Shown here: positions 1 through 7,175 of the stretch, piece after piece
How positions within the stretch are numbered: the first letter of the stretch is position 1
How the letters are laid out: each line of letters opens with the position of its first letter
DNA from: Candidatus Parcubacteria bacterium
Lineage (GTDB): Bacteria > Patescibacteriota > Saccharimonadia > Saccharimonadales > UBA4665
NCBI GenBank assembly: GCA_023434325.1
Contig: JAEYSX010000002.1
Span: 222,230 to 286,229 of the forward strand
Direction of reading: 5' to 3'
Length of the DNA stretch: 64,000 bases
Made by a program: the position numbers and the translations under genes
Notes under the pieces: model-generated
Database searches by the model: none
The model's input: only the letters and a program-made list of their open reading frames with translations
Told to the model about the DNA's origin: nothing

Positions 1-214
1 AGACATAGCGGCCCTTCGAATCATTACCGTAACTACAAACTTGTATTTCGCATTTTAAGCTGTAATTACTCAGATATGCAACTTCGGAGTACATACTCTC
101 CATCTGGGTTGCGATGTATCCAAACGCCCATGTGTCACCCTCTAAGGTTCGCCCTTCTTTACTGAAGCTCCTAGAGGTATTAGAGAGCTCGTTGTGTTTT
201 TGAGACCAGGTCAT
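1..214 (-). CDS. Unassigned protein, N-terminal part only (runs off left edge)
   Basis: An open frame starts at an ATG (212-214) inside the last codons of glyS and stays open for 71 codons to the window edge. It overlaps the glyS end by about 34 bases in another frame. The product begins MTWSQKHNELSNTSRS and continues with GDTWAFGYIATQMES and CEIQVCSYGND; two Cys and several aromatic residues are visible, but I recognise no family. No good Shine-Dalgarno sequence precedes the ATG, so translation could be coupled to glyS. The codon choice (many AGT, AAT, TCT) is more A/T-rich than in glyS. It may be a real downstream gene or a chance open frame; the rest of the gene lies outside the window. 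Confidence 0.4.
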   Translation of the reverse strand, partial: MTWSQKHNELSNTSRSFSKEGRTLEGDTWAFGYIATQMESMYSEVAYLSNYSLKCEIQVCSYGNDSKGRYV

Positions 215-1658
215 TTATTTCTATTCGTTGCTGCTGAGCGGTGTCGCGGTCGCGGACGGTAACGGTGTTGTCTTCTAGCGTCTGGAAATCGATAGTTACG
301 CACGCTGGCGTACCAATTTCGTCTTGGCGGCGGTAGCGCTTGCCGATGTTGCCGTTGTCGTCCCACATCACCGCGCCTAGCTCTTTTTGTAGCATGGCAT
401 AGACTTCGCGGGCTTTGCCAACTAGCTCGGGCTTGTTCTTAAGCAGCGGCGATACGCAGGCTTTTACCGGCGCCAGGGACTTAGGTAGTTTGAGGTACAC
501 GCGCTTGTCGCTGTTTAGCTCGTCCTCTGTGTACGCAGCTGTCAGTACAGCCATAACGGCACGTTCAACACCAAAACTTGGCTCGATAACGTGCGGTACA
601 AACGGCTTGCCCCCATCCTTAGGCCGATACTCCATACTCTTCCCGGTGGCGCGCTGAATGTTACTCAGATCGAAGTCAGTGCGGTACGCCAAACCCAAAA
701 GCTCATCGTTGCCGTGAGGAAAATCAAATTCAAAATCTATGGTGCGCTTGCTGTAATGAGCTAAGTCGTTTTGAGGCACCTCAAGTTCGTGTACTTTTTC
801 CTCTGGCAAGCCGAGCTGTTCCAAGAAAGAGTGTATGTCGGTACGCCACTTTTCAAATGACTCTTCCCACTTGTCGGGATGAACGAAGTACTCGACTTCC
901 ATCTGCTCGAATTCGCGTGCTCGGAACACAAAATCGCGCGGGCTGATCTCATTACGGAACGCCTTGCCCTGCTGCGCCAAACCAAACGGCAGGTCAGGAT
1001 AAAGACTGTCGACAACGTTCTTGTAGTTGGTAAAGATACCCTGCGCCGTCTCTGGCCGCAAGTAACTCACCGAATTCTTGTCATAGGCCACGACACTGTA
1101 GCCAACCGGCAAATCACCACCCCTGTAGGGTTCTGACTCTCCTACCTTTTGGTGACCAATAATCAAGGATTCATCGTCTGTAGCGTCATCAGTTATTGTC
1201 TGCGAACCAACGAACGTCTTGAACATCATATTAAACTGCATTGCAGGTGACAACTCGTTCCCGTCAGGGCTCTTTATGTCGTGCTCCCTGATTGCATTTG
1301 TTATATCCTGCAAAGACATCCCAGTGGGATCAACGCCAACATCCTTCAAGAGGTGATCTGCTCGATATCTAACGTTGGTTTTTGTGTCCACGACTAACGG
1401 GTCATTGAACGTATCGACATGCCCACTCGCCTGCCAGACTTTTTGGTTCATTAGGATGGCGGCGTCTATACCGTACATGTCATCGCGGCTATCCACAAAC
1501 GTCTTCCACCATAGCCCCATAATATTGCGCTTGAGCGAAACACCAAGTGGACCGTAGTCCCAGGTACCAGCTAGGCCGCCGTAAATTTCGCTACCCTGAT
1601 AAATAAAACCGCGCCGTTTGCACAAGCTTACGATGTCTTCGAGAGAAATGTCACTCAT
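180..1658 (-). CDS. glyS: Glycine-tRNA ligase, homodimeric eukaryote/archaea type
   Basis: Charges tRNA-Gly with glycine in the cytoplasm. At 492 residues it is the single-chain alpha2 class II enzyme, not the alpha2beta2 bacterial form. Visible marks are the N-terminal GSEIYGGLAGTWDYGPLG block (residues 22-39), YLRPETAQGIF (199-209), the motif 2 region FRNEISPRDFVFR (234-246) and the motif 3 block EPSFGVERA (359-367); the C-terminal anticodon-binding domain follows residue 390. The ATG is preceded by AAAGG at 9 bases. It is the last assigned gene of the row sensor-receiver-recO-glyS, but it also has its own promoter and a short Gly-rich ORF upstream (1712-1777), which suggests control by glycyl-tRNA supply. 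Confidence 0.97.
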   Translation of the reverse strand: MSDISLEDIVSLCKRRGFIYQGSEIYGGLAGTWDYGPLGVSLKRNIMGLWWKTFVDSRDDMYGIDAAILMNQKVWQASGHVDTFNDPLVVDTKTNVRYRADHLLKDVGVDPTGMSLQDITNAIREHDIKSPDGNELSPAMQFNMMFKTFVGSQTITDDATDDESLIIGHQKVGESEPYRGGDLPVGYSVVAYDKNSVSYLRPETAQGIFTNYKNVVDSLYPDLPFGLAQQGKAFRNEISPRDFVFRAREFEQMEVEYFVHPDKWEESFEKWRTDIHSFLEQLGLPEEKVHELEVPQNDLAHYSKRTIDFEFDFPHGNDELLGLAYRTDFDLSNIQRATGKSMEYRPKDGGKPFVPHVIEPSFGVERAVMAVLTAAYTEDELNSDKRVYLKLPKSLAPVKACVSPLLKNKPELVGKAREVYAMLQKELGAVMWDDNGNIGKRYRRQDEIGTPACVTIDFQTLEDNTVTVRDRDTAQQQRIEINDLVSKTQRAL

Positions 1659-1711
1659 TTATATTACCTTTCAAGAATGTTAACTGGTTTTTGGATGCGG
1701 GCATGGAAAGA

Positions 1712-1777
1712 CTAGCGTAGGCCAAAGCCACTGCCCCGTACAGATCCGTAACCAGCCGCCACTTTGATAGCGTTCAT
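1712..1777 (-). CDS. Candidate glycine-rich leader peptide upstream of glyS
   Basis: A 21-residue ORF (MNAIKVAAGYGSV, then RGSGFGLR) lies between recO and glyS and ends 53 bases before the glyS start. Five of the 21 residues are Gly, at positions 9, 11, 15, 17 and 19. Its ATG is 7 bases after a TATAAT box, so the transcript would be leaderless and the ORF would be the first thing translated. A short ORF rich in the amino acid charged by the downstream enzyme is the layout of attenuator peptides such as pheM before pheST in E. coli. The serS gene in this window has the same arrangement with Ser. A CTGGTT stretch inside the ORF can pair with AACCAG about 30 bases before glyS. No clear intrinsic terminator follows, so control could be translational. 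Function is inferred. Confidence 0.55.
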   Translation of the reverse strand: MNAIKVAAGYGSVRGSGFGLR

Positions 1778-1784
1778 CAGAGGT

Positions 1785-1790
1785 ATTATA
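1785..1790 (-). promoter_or_regulatory. -10 box of the glyS leader transcript
   Basis: TATAAT on the minus strand, 7 bases before the leader-peptide ATG. The recO stop codon TAA (1786-1788) lies inside the hexamer. No convincing -35 is seen. Confidence 0.55.
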
Positions 1791-2478
1791 CCCGAAGATG
1801 AGTCTGTAGCATAGTTGCCATCAGCGGTGCGAGGTCTTGAGCGAGAGCGGCCCCTCCCTGTACTTGCGCCAGTGTTTTGGCGAGATGCCCTGCAAAGCCC
1901 AAGCGCAAGAACTTGATGTGCCCGGCCGTAAACTTGCCATGCGGCGCCGCAGCAAAGCACATGTGGTCAAAATCAAAGCCGTACATCTGGGCGGGATCGA
2001 GTTTGTTGCCATCGGCGTCCGTCTGCAAATTGGGACTATGGCCACCAAGTCGCAGCAGCTGTGCCGCCGACCAAAAGCGCACAAGTTCGAGAGATACACT
2101 CGGATCATCCAGTGCCTCGAATATCTGCCGCAGCAAATCAAAATACTCCAGCTCCGGGTGATCCTCGGTGGTTTTATTAAGCTGCTTGATCAGCTCATAA
2201 CCAAGCATGGTGCGGTCTAAATCTTCGACGATTCGGCCATAATGCCGCACTAACCGCGTGGACACCAAGGTACCGATCTCGCCCCTGCCCTTTACAAAAG
2301 TAAGCGTACTAACACTAAATAACTCGATGCCGCCCGCCAGCTTGGACTTAACGCGGCGCACACCCTTGGCCATGAGCCGCACTTTGCCATGATCGGGCGT
2401 TAGCAACGTAATGATGCGATCAGCCTCGCCGTAATCGGTACGACTGAGAATAATGCCGTCGGTAACGATTTGGTTCAT
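1786..2478 (-). CDS. recO: DNA repair protein RecO
   Basis: RecO loads RecA on SSB-coated single-stranded DNA in the RecFOR pathway and anneals strands. The 230-residue product has the N-terminal OB-fold pattern (DGIILSRTDYGEADRIITLLT, then GKVRLMAKGVRRVKSK, residues about 7-46) and a helical C-terminal domain. RecO proteins often carry a four-cysteine zinc site in the C-terminal half; only one Cys is seen here (about residue 185), so this form lacks it. The start ATG overlaps the stop of the upstream receiver gene by four bases (ATGA), which points to translational coupling. The stop codon is inside the -10 box of the glyS leader. Confidence 0.93.
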   Translation of the reverse strand: MNQIVTDGIILSRTDYGEADRIITLLTPDHGKVRLMAKGVRRVKSKLAGGIELFSVSTLTFVKGRGEIGTLVSTRLVRHYGRIVEDLDRTMLGYELIKQLNKTTEDHPELEYFDLLRQIFEALDDPSVSLELVRFWSAAQLLRLGGHSPNLQTDADGNKLDPAQMYGFDFDHMCFAAAPHGKFTAGHIKFLRLGFAGHLAKTLAQVQGGAALAQDLAPLMATMLQTHLRV

Positions 2479-2858
2479 GCGACTGCCGTATGCTCGCGGG
2501 TTACTCTTACCAGGTCTTGAAGCGTAGCGCGCGGCTTGTACAGCACGGCACTTACGCCCAAGTCGCGGCGAAACGTTTCCATAGCCGGAGCAATTTGCCC
2601 GGCTGTTAGCACCGTATTGAGCACCACGGGAATATTAAGCCATTCGGCGTACGATCGAAATTCGTGCAAAAACTCGATGCCGCTGTGCCCTGGAAGATTC
2701 AGCTCGACAATCACGATATCAGGAGTCTGCTTATCTGCCGCATCAACTGCCGACTGAGCACCGGTCACATGTACCACAGAGTGGCCTGCATGCTGCAGAG
2801 CTTGTGTGTACGTCTTGGCGAGTACAGTGTTAGGTTCTATTAACAATACTTTGGACAT
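2475..2858 (-). CDS. CheY-like receiver domain protein with altered phospho-site
   Basis: A stand-alone 127-residue receiver domain with no output domain. The fold pattern is complete (KVLLIEPN at 3-10, PDIVIVELNLPGHSG at 46-60, AVLYKP at 104-109). The phosphoacceptor Asp is replaced by Glu (E52 in VELNLPG), and the usual acidic pair after strand 1 is reduced to a single Glu (E8-P9). The conserved Lys (K108) remains. An Asp-to-Glu change at this site often mimics the phosphorylated state, so the protein is probably a phospho-independent adaptor (inference). It sits 11 bases after a similarly altered kinase gene and overlaps recO by four bases. Confidence 0.85.
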   Translation of the reverse strand: MSKVLLIEPNTVLAKTYTQALQHAGHSVVHVTGAQSAVDAADKQTPDIVIVELNLPGHSGIEFLHEFRSYAEWLNIPVVLNTVLTAGQIAPAMETFRRDLGVSAVLYKPRATLQDLVRVTREHTAVA

Positions 2859-2869
2859 GAGTACAAATT

Positions 2870-3598
2870 TTATACAAAAGTTAGCTGATGGCTGGGCTGT
2901 AGCGTAGCAGCGAGGCCGCTTTGGCGAAGGTACCGCCCCACCCGAAGCTGTGTGTGCATCGACCGCATGATCGTGTCGGCAACAAACAACCCCGCTCCGC
3001 TGCCAGGCATAAAGCTAGTAAGCGGCTGCCGCGCCTTGCCAACCAAACCCAAAGCCGCCCGCCACCTATCGGTACTGAGCGCTTCGTGCTGCCCATAAGC
3101 TCCGGCGACCACCCCAAAGGGTGTGCGGTGAGTTGCCAAAACAACCCGCCGCGGCTGGCGCACGTCGCGCGCCGCCTGTGACTCGATCAGCGCAAATCCC
3201 AGCGATAGCAACGCTGCCCGAAGGCCATTGGGATGGCTCATCACAGGGGCAAACTTACCACCAACAACGACCTCTAGCTCTACCCTATACTGGCGCGCAA
3301 ACTGATCCAAATCGTGCGCGGCGTCCATCAGCGTAGAAGACACCGACACTGGCTCTAACTCCAGACTTGCGCTTCGATTCATCAGCTCAAGCCCCAGCAA
3401 GTAGCTATCCAGCAACGTAAGTGCGGCCAGCGCTTGTGTGCGGATCGCAGCCACATCAGTCAGCTCGGCCTGCCCGGTCAACTGCCCAAGCTCCGCCTGT
3501 CGCGCTATGGTTGTTAGCGGCACCTTAAGGTGCTCAACCACGGATAGCAACAAACTATCCGCCCGAACATGCTCATTACCGCCTGCAATTTTCCCCAT
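2870..3598 (-). CDS. Histidine-kinase-like protein, probably catalytically degenerate
   Basis: A 242-residue soluble protein with a kinase core and no sensor or membrane part. The dimerisation/phosphorylation helix reads LLLSVVEHLKVPLTTIARQA (17-36); compared with the usual SHELRTPL pattern, Glu and His are swapped, so E22 occupies the phospho-His position and H23 comes one residue later. In the ATPase part the N box (LRAALLSLGFALIE) lacks both usual Asn residues, while a G-rich GSGAGLFVADTIMRSM block near the C-terminus is kept. I read it as a pseudokinase or scaffold, paired with the receiver that has lost its Asp. SD-like AAGAGGG lies 12 bases before the start, and a TATACT box about 40 bases upstream could be the promoter. 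Confidence 0.75.
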   Translation of the reverse strand: MGKIAGGNEHVRADSLLLSVVEHLKVPLTTIARQAELGQLTGQAELTDVAAIRTQALAALTLLDSYLLGLELMNRSASLELEPVSVSSTLMDAAHDLDQFARQYRVELEVVVGGKFAPVMSHPNGLRAALLSLGFALIESQAARDVRQPRRVVLATHRTPFGVVAGAYGQHEALSTDRWRAALGLVGKARQPLTSFMPGSGAGLFVADTIMRSMHTQLRVGRYLRQSGLAATLQPSHQLTFV

Positions 3599-3699
3599 CG
3601 CGCTGGCTTACCCTCTTAGATGCCCTTAGTATAGCACCATTAGACCAGCCCTTTTACTGACTGTCTAAATGGTTATGCTAACACTTACAGGGGTAGGAC

Positions 3700-4377
3700 C
3701 TACGGAACAAACGTCAGGTTTGGCAAAATAATGTTGTTAAAATCGTCAATGTAGTTTGGCGACTCGGTCCAGATTTTGATTGTACTATTGCGCAGCGGCA
3801 ATACGATGATACTTCCCCGCTTGTTGCGCGACACCTGACCGTCAAAGCGCGTACCTACAATGTCCTGCATTTCGGGCAAAGAATATGGTGCTGCGGTCAA
3901 ACGCTTGCCGTTAACGTCCGCTTCGAACGACTGAATGACTTTGTCGTATGGCTGCGAAAGCACTTGTACACGTAAAGCAAAGGCGTTTTCTTCTTGGGTA
4001 GTGCTCGGCACTACCTTGGGGTGGAAATAGTTGTCGACAGGGGCAACGCCCTGTGCGCCCTCGATAACGTAACCGCTCCATGTCTTGGGGTAACGTACAT
4101 TAACGCCGCCATATTGGTCCGGCGCTTTGTGCGACGTCAGCGGCCGTTTTTCTTCTTCGGCATACCTGGCTGCCGCAGATTCCTCTACTTGCGCTTGGCG
4201 CTCGTCGGCTGCCTGTGCGGCTTTTTGGTCGCTGTTATTCTTGTAGTCTTGCCTGCCTACAAAGGCCCACGTGGCAAAAGAAACCGCGCCCAAAAGCAGC
4301 ACGATCGTTACGATTAAACCAATCAACATGCCGCTAACGTAGCCAGCTTCTCCAGAACTAGACTTCATACTGCTCAT
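3700..4377 (-). CDS. Membrane-anchored extracytoplasmic protein of unknown function
   Basis: I do not recognise the family. From the first ATG (4375-4377) the product is 225 residues: a short Ser-rich start, one hydrophobic helix (GMLIGLIVTIVLLLGAVSFA), a charged Ala/Glu/Gln-rich linker, then an outside domain starting YGGVNVRYPKTWSGYV and ending in ILPNLTFVP. The pattern of a single anchor with a globular C-terminal domain containing YPKTW recalls PsbP-like lipoproteins, but this is a weak resemblance. A TTG start at 4404 is also possible. No Shine-Dalgarno is seen. It is divergent from murT, with an 18-bp palindrome between the two starts. Confidence 0.75.
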   Translation of the reverse strand: MSSMKSSSGEAGYVSGMLIGLIVTIVLLLGAVSFATWAFVGRQDYKNNSDQKAAQAADERQAQVEESAAARYAEEEKRPLTSHKAPDQYGGVNVRYPKTWSGYVIEGAQGVAPVDNYFHPKVVPSTTQEENAFALRVQVLSQPYDKVIQSFEADVNGKRLTAAPYSLPEMQDIVGTRFDGQVSRNKRGSIIVLPLRNSTIKIWTESPNYIDDFNNIILPNLTFVP

Positions 4378-4386
4378 GGTAATAGA

Positions 4387-4404
4387 TTGCGAATGCTTTC
4401 GCAA
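4387..4404. promoter_or_regulatory. Palindromic operator candidate between divergent genes
   Basis: TTGCGA-N6-TCGCAA is a perfect inverted repeat, 10 bases before the start of the membrane-anchored gene and 65 bases before murT. It could bind a dimeric regulator acting on one or both genes, or form a hairpin in the mRNA. Confidence 0.35.
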
Positions 4405-4469
4405 GTTACAAACAGGTACGCGTGCAAAAGATTACTGCGGTGTAACCTGTTCCGATTTATACCAATGGC

Positions 4470-5771
4470 ATGAGAGAGTTATTGGGCACGATAATCGGCA
4501 AAACAGTGCAGCGGATCATGCAGCGTCGCGGCAGCAAGGGTCAGTCCCTGCCTGGCCTGATCGTCGAAAAGATACGTCCGTCATACCTTACATCTATGCT
4601 CTCGCAGCTGCCCGAAGGCGTGGTTTTTGTGATGGGCACCAATGGCAAAACCACCACGACCAAGATCATAACCGAGCTACTGCGTGCCAGAGGTAAACGC
4701 GTAATCACCAATTCTACCGGCAGCAACCTTACCCGCGGGATTATCTCGGGAGTACTGCAACATGCGACCTGGGAAGGTACCCTACCCTTTGATCTGGCGG
4801 TTTTTGAGGTAGACGAGGCCTACGCCCGCAAACTCGCGCAGCAAGTACGGCCCAACTGGGTTGTGGCGCTCAATGTATCGCGCGACCAGCTCGACAGATT
4901 TGGCGAGGTCGATTCGGTTGCCAGACTCCTGGAGTCAACGATAAAAAAAGCCAAAAACGGCGTCATCACCAACGCCGACGACCCGTATCTTGCAGCAATC
5001 GGCAAAGCAACATCTGCAGCCGGCTTACAAACGGATTACTTTGGAGCGCACCAATCGCTGCACACCCACTTTCCTACCGAAAAAACGATTGCGACCGTGC
5101 AGCAGCCCGATGGTAAATCACCCCAGCCGCCTACCGCGCGTCCCGAACCGCGCGTCGAGCTGACCGATTTTCACAAGCAGTATGTCACCTACGTTATCGA
5201 CGGCAAGCAGTACGAAACGCGTCTTAACCTCGTCGACCCGCACAATTACCTCAATGCTGCCGCCGCTGTTGCACTGGTTTCGCGACTACTACCCAATACT
5301 CCGACCCACGAACACCTCAATAACCTGTCTAAGGTACGTCCGGCGTACGGGCGCGGCGAAATCTTTATGCTGCAAAACGGCGGTGGCGCCGTGCAGCTCA
5401 CGCTGGTCAAAAACCCGACCAGCTTCTTTCAGGCACTCTCGTCGCACGCCGCCAGAGACTGCGACGTTATGATTGCCGTCAACGACAACTACGCTGATAG
5501 CCGCGACGTATCGTGGCTGTGGGACGTCGACTTTGAACCGCTCAAAGATAAACAACGCGTCATAACGTGCGGCAGACGGGCGGCAGATATGGCACTAAGA
5601 CTACACTACGACGGCATCCCGGCTCGCAGCATTCCCGATATCGATGAGGCACTGCGGGTATTCTGCCGCAGCCAAAACCGCAAGGTTATCTTTGCCACCT
5701 ACACCGCCATGCTTTACTTGTACGAGACACTTAAGCAGCGCACGACTCCTCAAACAGAGGTTGCGTCATGA
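4470..5771 (+). CDS. murT: Lipid II isoglutaminyl synthase, Mur-ligase subunit MurT
   Basis: With GatD, MurT amidates the D-Glu of the lipid II stem peptide to D-isoglutamine, using ATP and ammonia from GatD. The 433-residue product has the Mur ligase P-loop GTNGKTTTT (56-64), the FEVDEA block and NVSRDQLDRFGE in the central domain, and a C-terminal DUF1727-type domain ending DIDEALRVFC. Most Gram-positive MurT proteins carry a four-Cys zinc ribbon inserted in the central domain; here the corresponding stretch (about residues 190-245) has no Cys. The start has no Shine-Dalgarno; a weak TATACC lies 6 bases upstream, consistent with leaderless initiation. It overlaps gatD by four bases. Confidence 0.94.
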   Translation: MRELLGTIIGKTVQRIMQRRGSKGQSLPGLIVEKIRPSYLTSMLSQLPEGVVFVMGTNGKTTTTKIITELLRARGKRVITNSTGSNLTRGIISGVLQHATWEGTLPFDLAVFEVDEAYARKLAQQVRPNWVVALNVSRDQLDRFGEVDSVARLLESTIKKAKNGVITNADDPYLAAIGKATSAAGLQTDYFGAHQSLHTHFPTEKTIATVQQPDGKSPQPPTARPEPRVELTDFHKQYVTYVIDGKQYETRLNLVDPHNYLNAAAAVALVSRLLPNTPTHEHLNNLSKVRPAYGRGEIFMLQNGGGAVQLTLVKNPTSFFQALSSHAARDCDVMIAVNDNYADSRDVSWLWDVDFEPLKDKQRVITCGRRAADMALRLHYDGIPARSIPDIDEALRVFCRSQNRKVIFATYTAMLYLYETLKQRTTPQTEVAS

Positions 5772-6490
5772 AATCCCTTACAATCGTCCACCTCTACCCC
5801 AATCAGATGAACACATACGGTGACAGGGGCAATTTGCTCACAATTATGCGCCGCTGCGAGTGGCACGGCTACCAGCCGATCGTCCAACATCACCACGCCG
5901 GCAGCGACCCTCCAGTAGGCGCCGACATCGTACTAGGCGGTGGCGGCCAAGACTCAGCGCAAGATGACATCCAGCGAGACATACGTAAAATCGCCAATAA
6001 CCTGCACACCCTCGCCAGCAACCAAGTGCCCATGCTTATGGTCTGCGGCAGCTACCAGCTGCTTGGGCGCCGATTTGTCACACAAGACGATCGCATTATC
6101 AGAGGAATCGGCATCTTTGACGTCGACACCTACGGCGGCACGGAGCGACTGACGGGCAACGTCAAAGCAGAGTCAGACTGCGTCGGTTCCCTCTTTGGGT
6201 TCGAAAACCACAGCGGCCGCACTTACCTCAACAGGACTCAACAACCGCTAGGGTTCGTAACCCGAGGCAACGGCAACAACGGAGAAGACAAAACCGAAGG
6301 TGCACGAACACAAAATGTATTCGGCACCTACCTGCACGGCCCCGTTTTGCCCAACAATCCCAAATTTGCTGACATGCTTATCGAGATAGCCGCGACCAAC
6401 AAATACGGCTTCTTTGAAACTAACGGTACTAACCCCGATGATTCACTCGCGATGGTAGCGCGCGACGAGGCGCTCAAAAGGCAGTATTAG
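5768..6490 (+). CDS. gatD: Lipid II isoglutaminyl synthase, glutamine amidotransferase subunit GatD
   Basis: Class I glutaminase that feeds ammonia to MurT. The 240-residue product has the CobB/CobQ-like fold marks HLYPNQMNTYGDRGN at the N-terminus, the nucleophile Cys93 in LMVCGSYQLLG and the catalytic His190 in GTYLHGPVLP. Start and murT stop share ATGA, so the two subunits are translated together. Its TAG stop overlaps the TAA stop of the opposing methyltransferase gene (6487-6490), so the two operons converge without spacer or terminator. Confidence 0.94.
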   Translation: MKSLTIVHLYPNQMNTYGDRGNLLTIMRRCEWHGYQPIVQHHHAGSDPPVGADIVLGGGGQDSAQDDIQRDIRKIANNLHTLASNQVPMLMVCGSYQLLGRRFVTQDDRIIRGIGIFDVDTYGGTERLTGNVKAESDCVGSLFGFENHSGRTYLNRTQQPLGFVTRGNGNNGEDKTEGARTQNVFGTYLHGPVLPNNPKFADMLIEIAATNKYGFFETNGTNPDDSLAMVARDEALKRQY

Positions 6491-6987
6491 CACCCCTTAC
6501 CATACTCGTACAAAAACACCCCGTCCTTTTGTGTGACCGGCTCTTTGTCCGGCACAACAAACGCAAAGCTTGCCAGGCGCAGCGGCCTGTCACCGCGCCA
6601 AGCCTCGATCTTTCTGTCTAACGTCGTCATCTGCCGCGGGATCATAAAAACAAAGATCGCATCGGCTGGCGGCCACGCGGTAGTAAAATAATTGCCCCAA
6701 ATAACACGCACCTGATTTCGGTAGCGCCAGGTCTTGAGCCACGAAACCGCAAACATAAGCGGACTTAGCTCGATGCCAACCGCGTTAGCGCCGCGTTTAG
6801 CTGCCTCCACCAATACCCTGCCGTCGCCGCAACCCAAATCAAGTACCGTTTGCCCCGGCGCAAGATCCAGTAAATCCAGAGCGGTGTCAACATTTTTGCG
6901 CAGCGTGGGTAAATACGGAGGCCCGAACAGCACCACAAATCCCATAAGTAGCACCGCCGCCAGCAGCACGACGTACGCGATTATCAT
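6487..6987 (-). CDS. Membrane-anchored class I SAM-dependent methyltransferase
   Basis: A 166-residue protein with one N-terminal hydrophobic helix (YVVLLAAVLLMGFVVLF), then a compact Rossmann methyltransferase core. Motif I is VLDLGCGDGRVLVEAA (about 49-64) and the acidic end of strand 2 is GIELSP; the later WGNYF block sits where the SAM site closes. The substrate is unknown. It resembles small anchored methyltransferases often found in CPR genomes. Its start overlaps the xseB stop by four bases, so it is the last gene of an xseA-xseB-methyltransferase operon. Confidence 0.8.
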   Translation of the reverse strand: MIIAYVVLLAAVLLMGFVVLFGPPYLPTLRKNVDTALDLLDLAPGQTVLDLGCGDGRVLVEAAKRGANAVGIELSPLMFAVSWLKTWRYRNQVRVIWGNYFTTAWPPADAIFVFMIPRQMTTLDRKIEAWRGDRPLRLASFAFVVPDKEPVTQKDGVFLYEYGKGC

Positions 6988-7175
6988 GGGGCTTGGGGCT
7001 TGAATTTCTCGATTGTGTTCTCGGCCTGCTCCAGATACTTCTCGAGTTTTGTAACCAAGCTCAACCCCTCTTCGTACAGCTTGACTGCCTCGTCTACCTG
7101 AACGTCGGGTGCCTGCAGCTTATCAAGCACCTCTTCTAGGCGCTGATTAAGCAATTGGTAACTATCTTGTTTCAT
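6984..7175 (-). CDS. xseB: Exodeoxyribonuclease VII small subunit
   Basis: Small helical subunit that coats the large subunit XseA; together they degrade single-stranded DNA from both ends to oligonucleotides. Visible features are SYQLLNQRLEEVLDKLQ and VDEAVKLYEEGLSLVTKLEKYL, typical of XseB. I chose the ATG at 7175 (MKQDSYQ), giving 63 residues; an ATG nine bases earlier is possible. It overlaps xseA by 14 bases and the methyltransferase gene by four. Confidence 0.92.
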   Translation of the reverse strand: MKQDSYQLLNQRLEEVLDKLQAPDVQVDEAVKLYEEGLSLVTKLEKYLEQAENTIEKFKPQAP

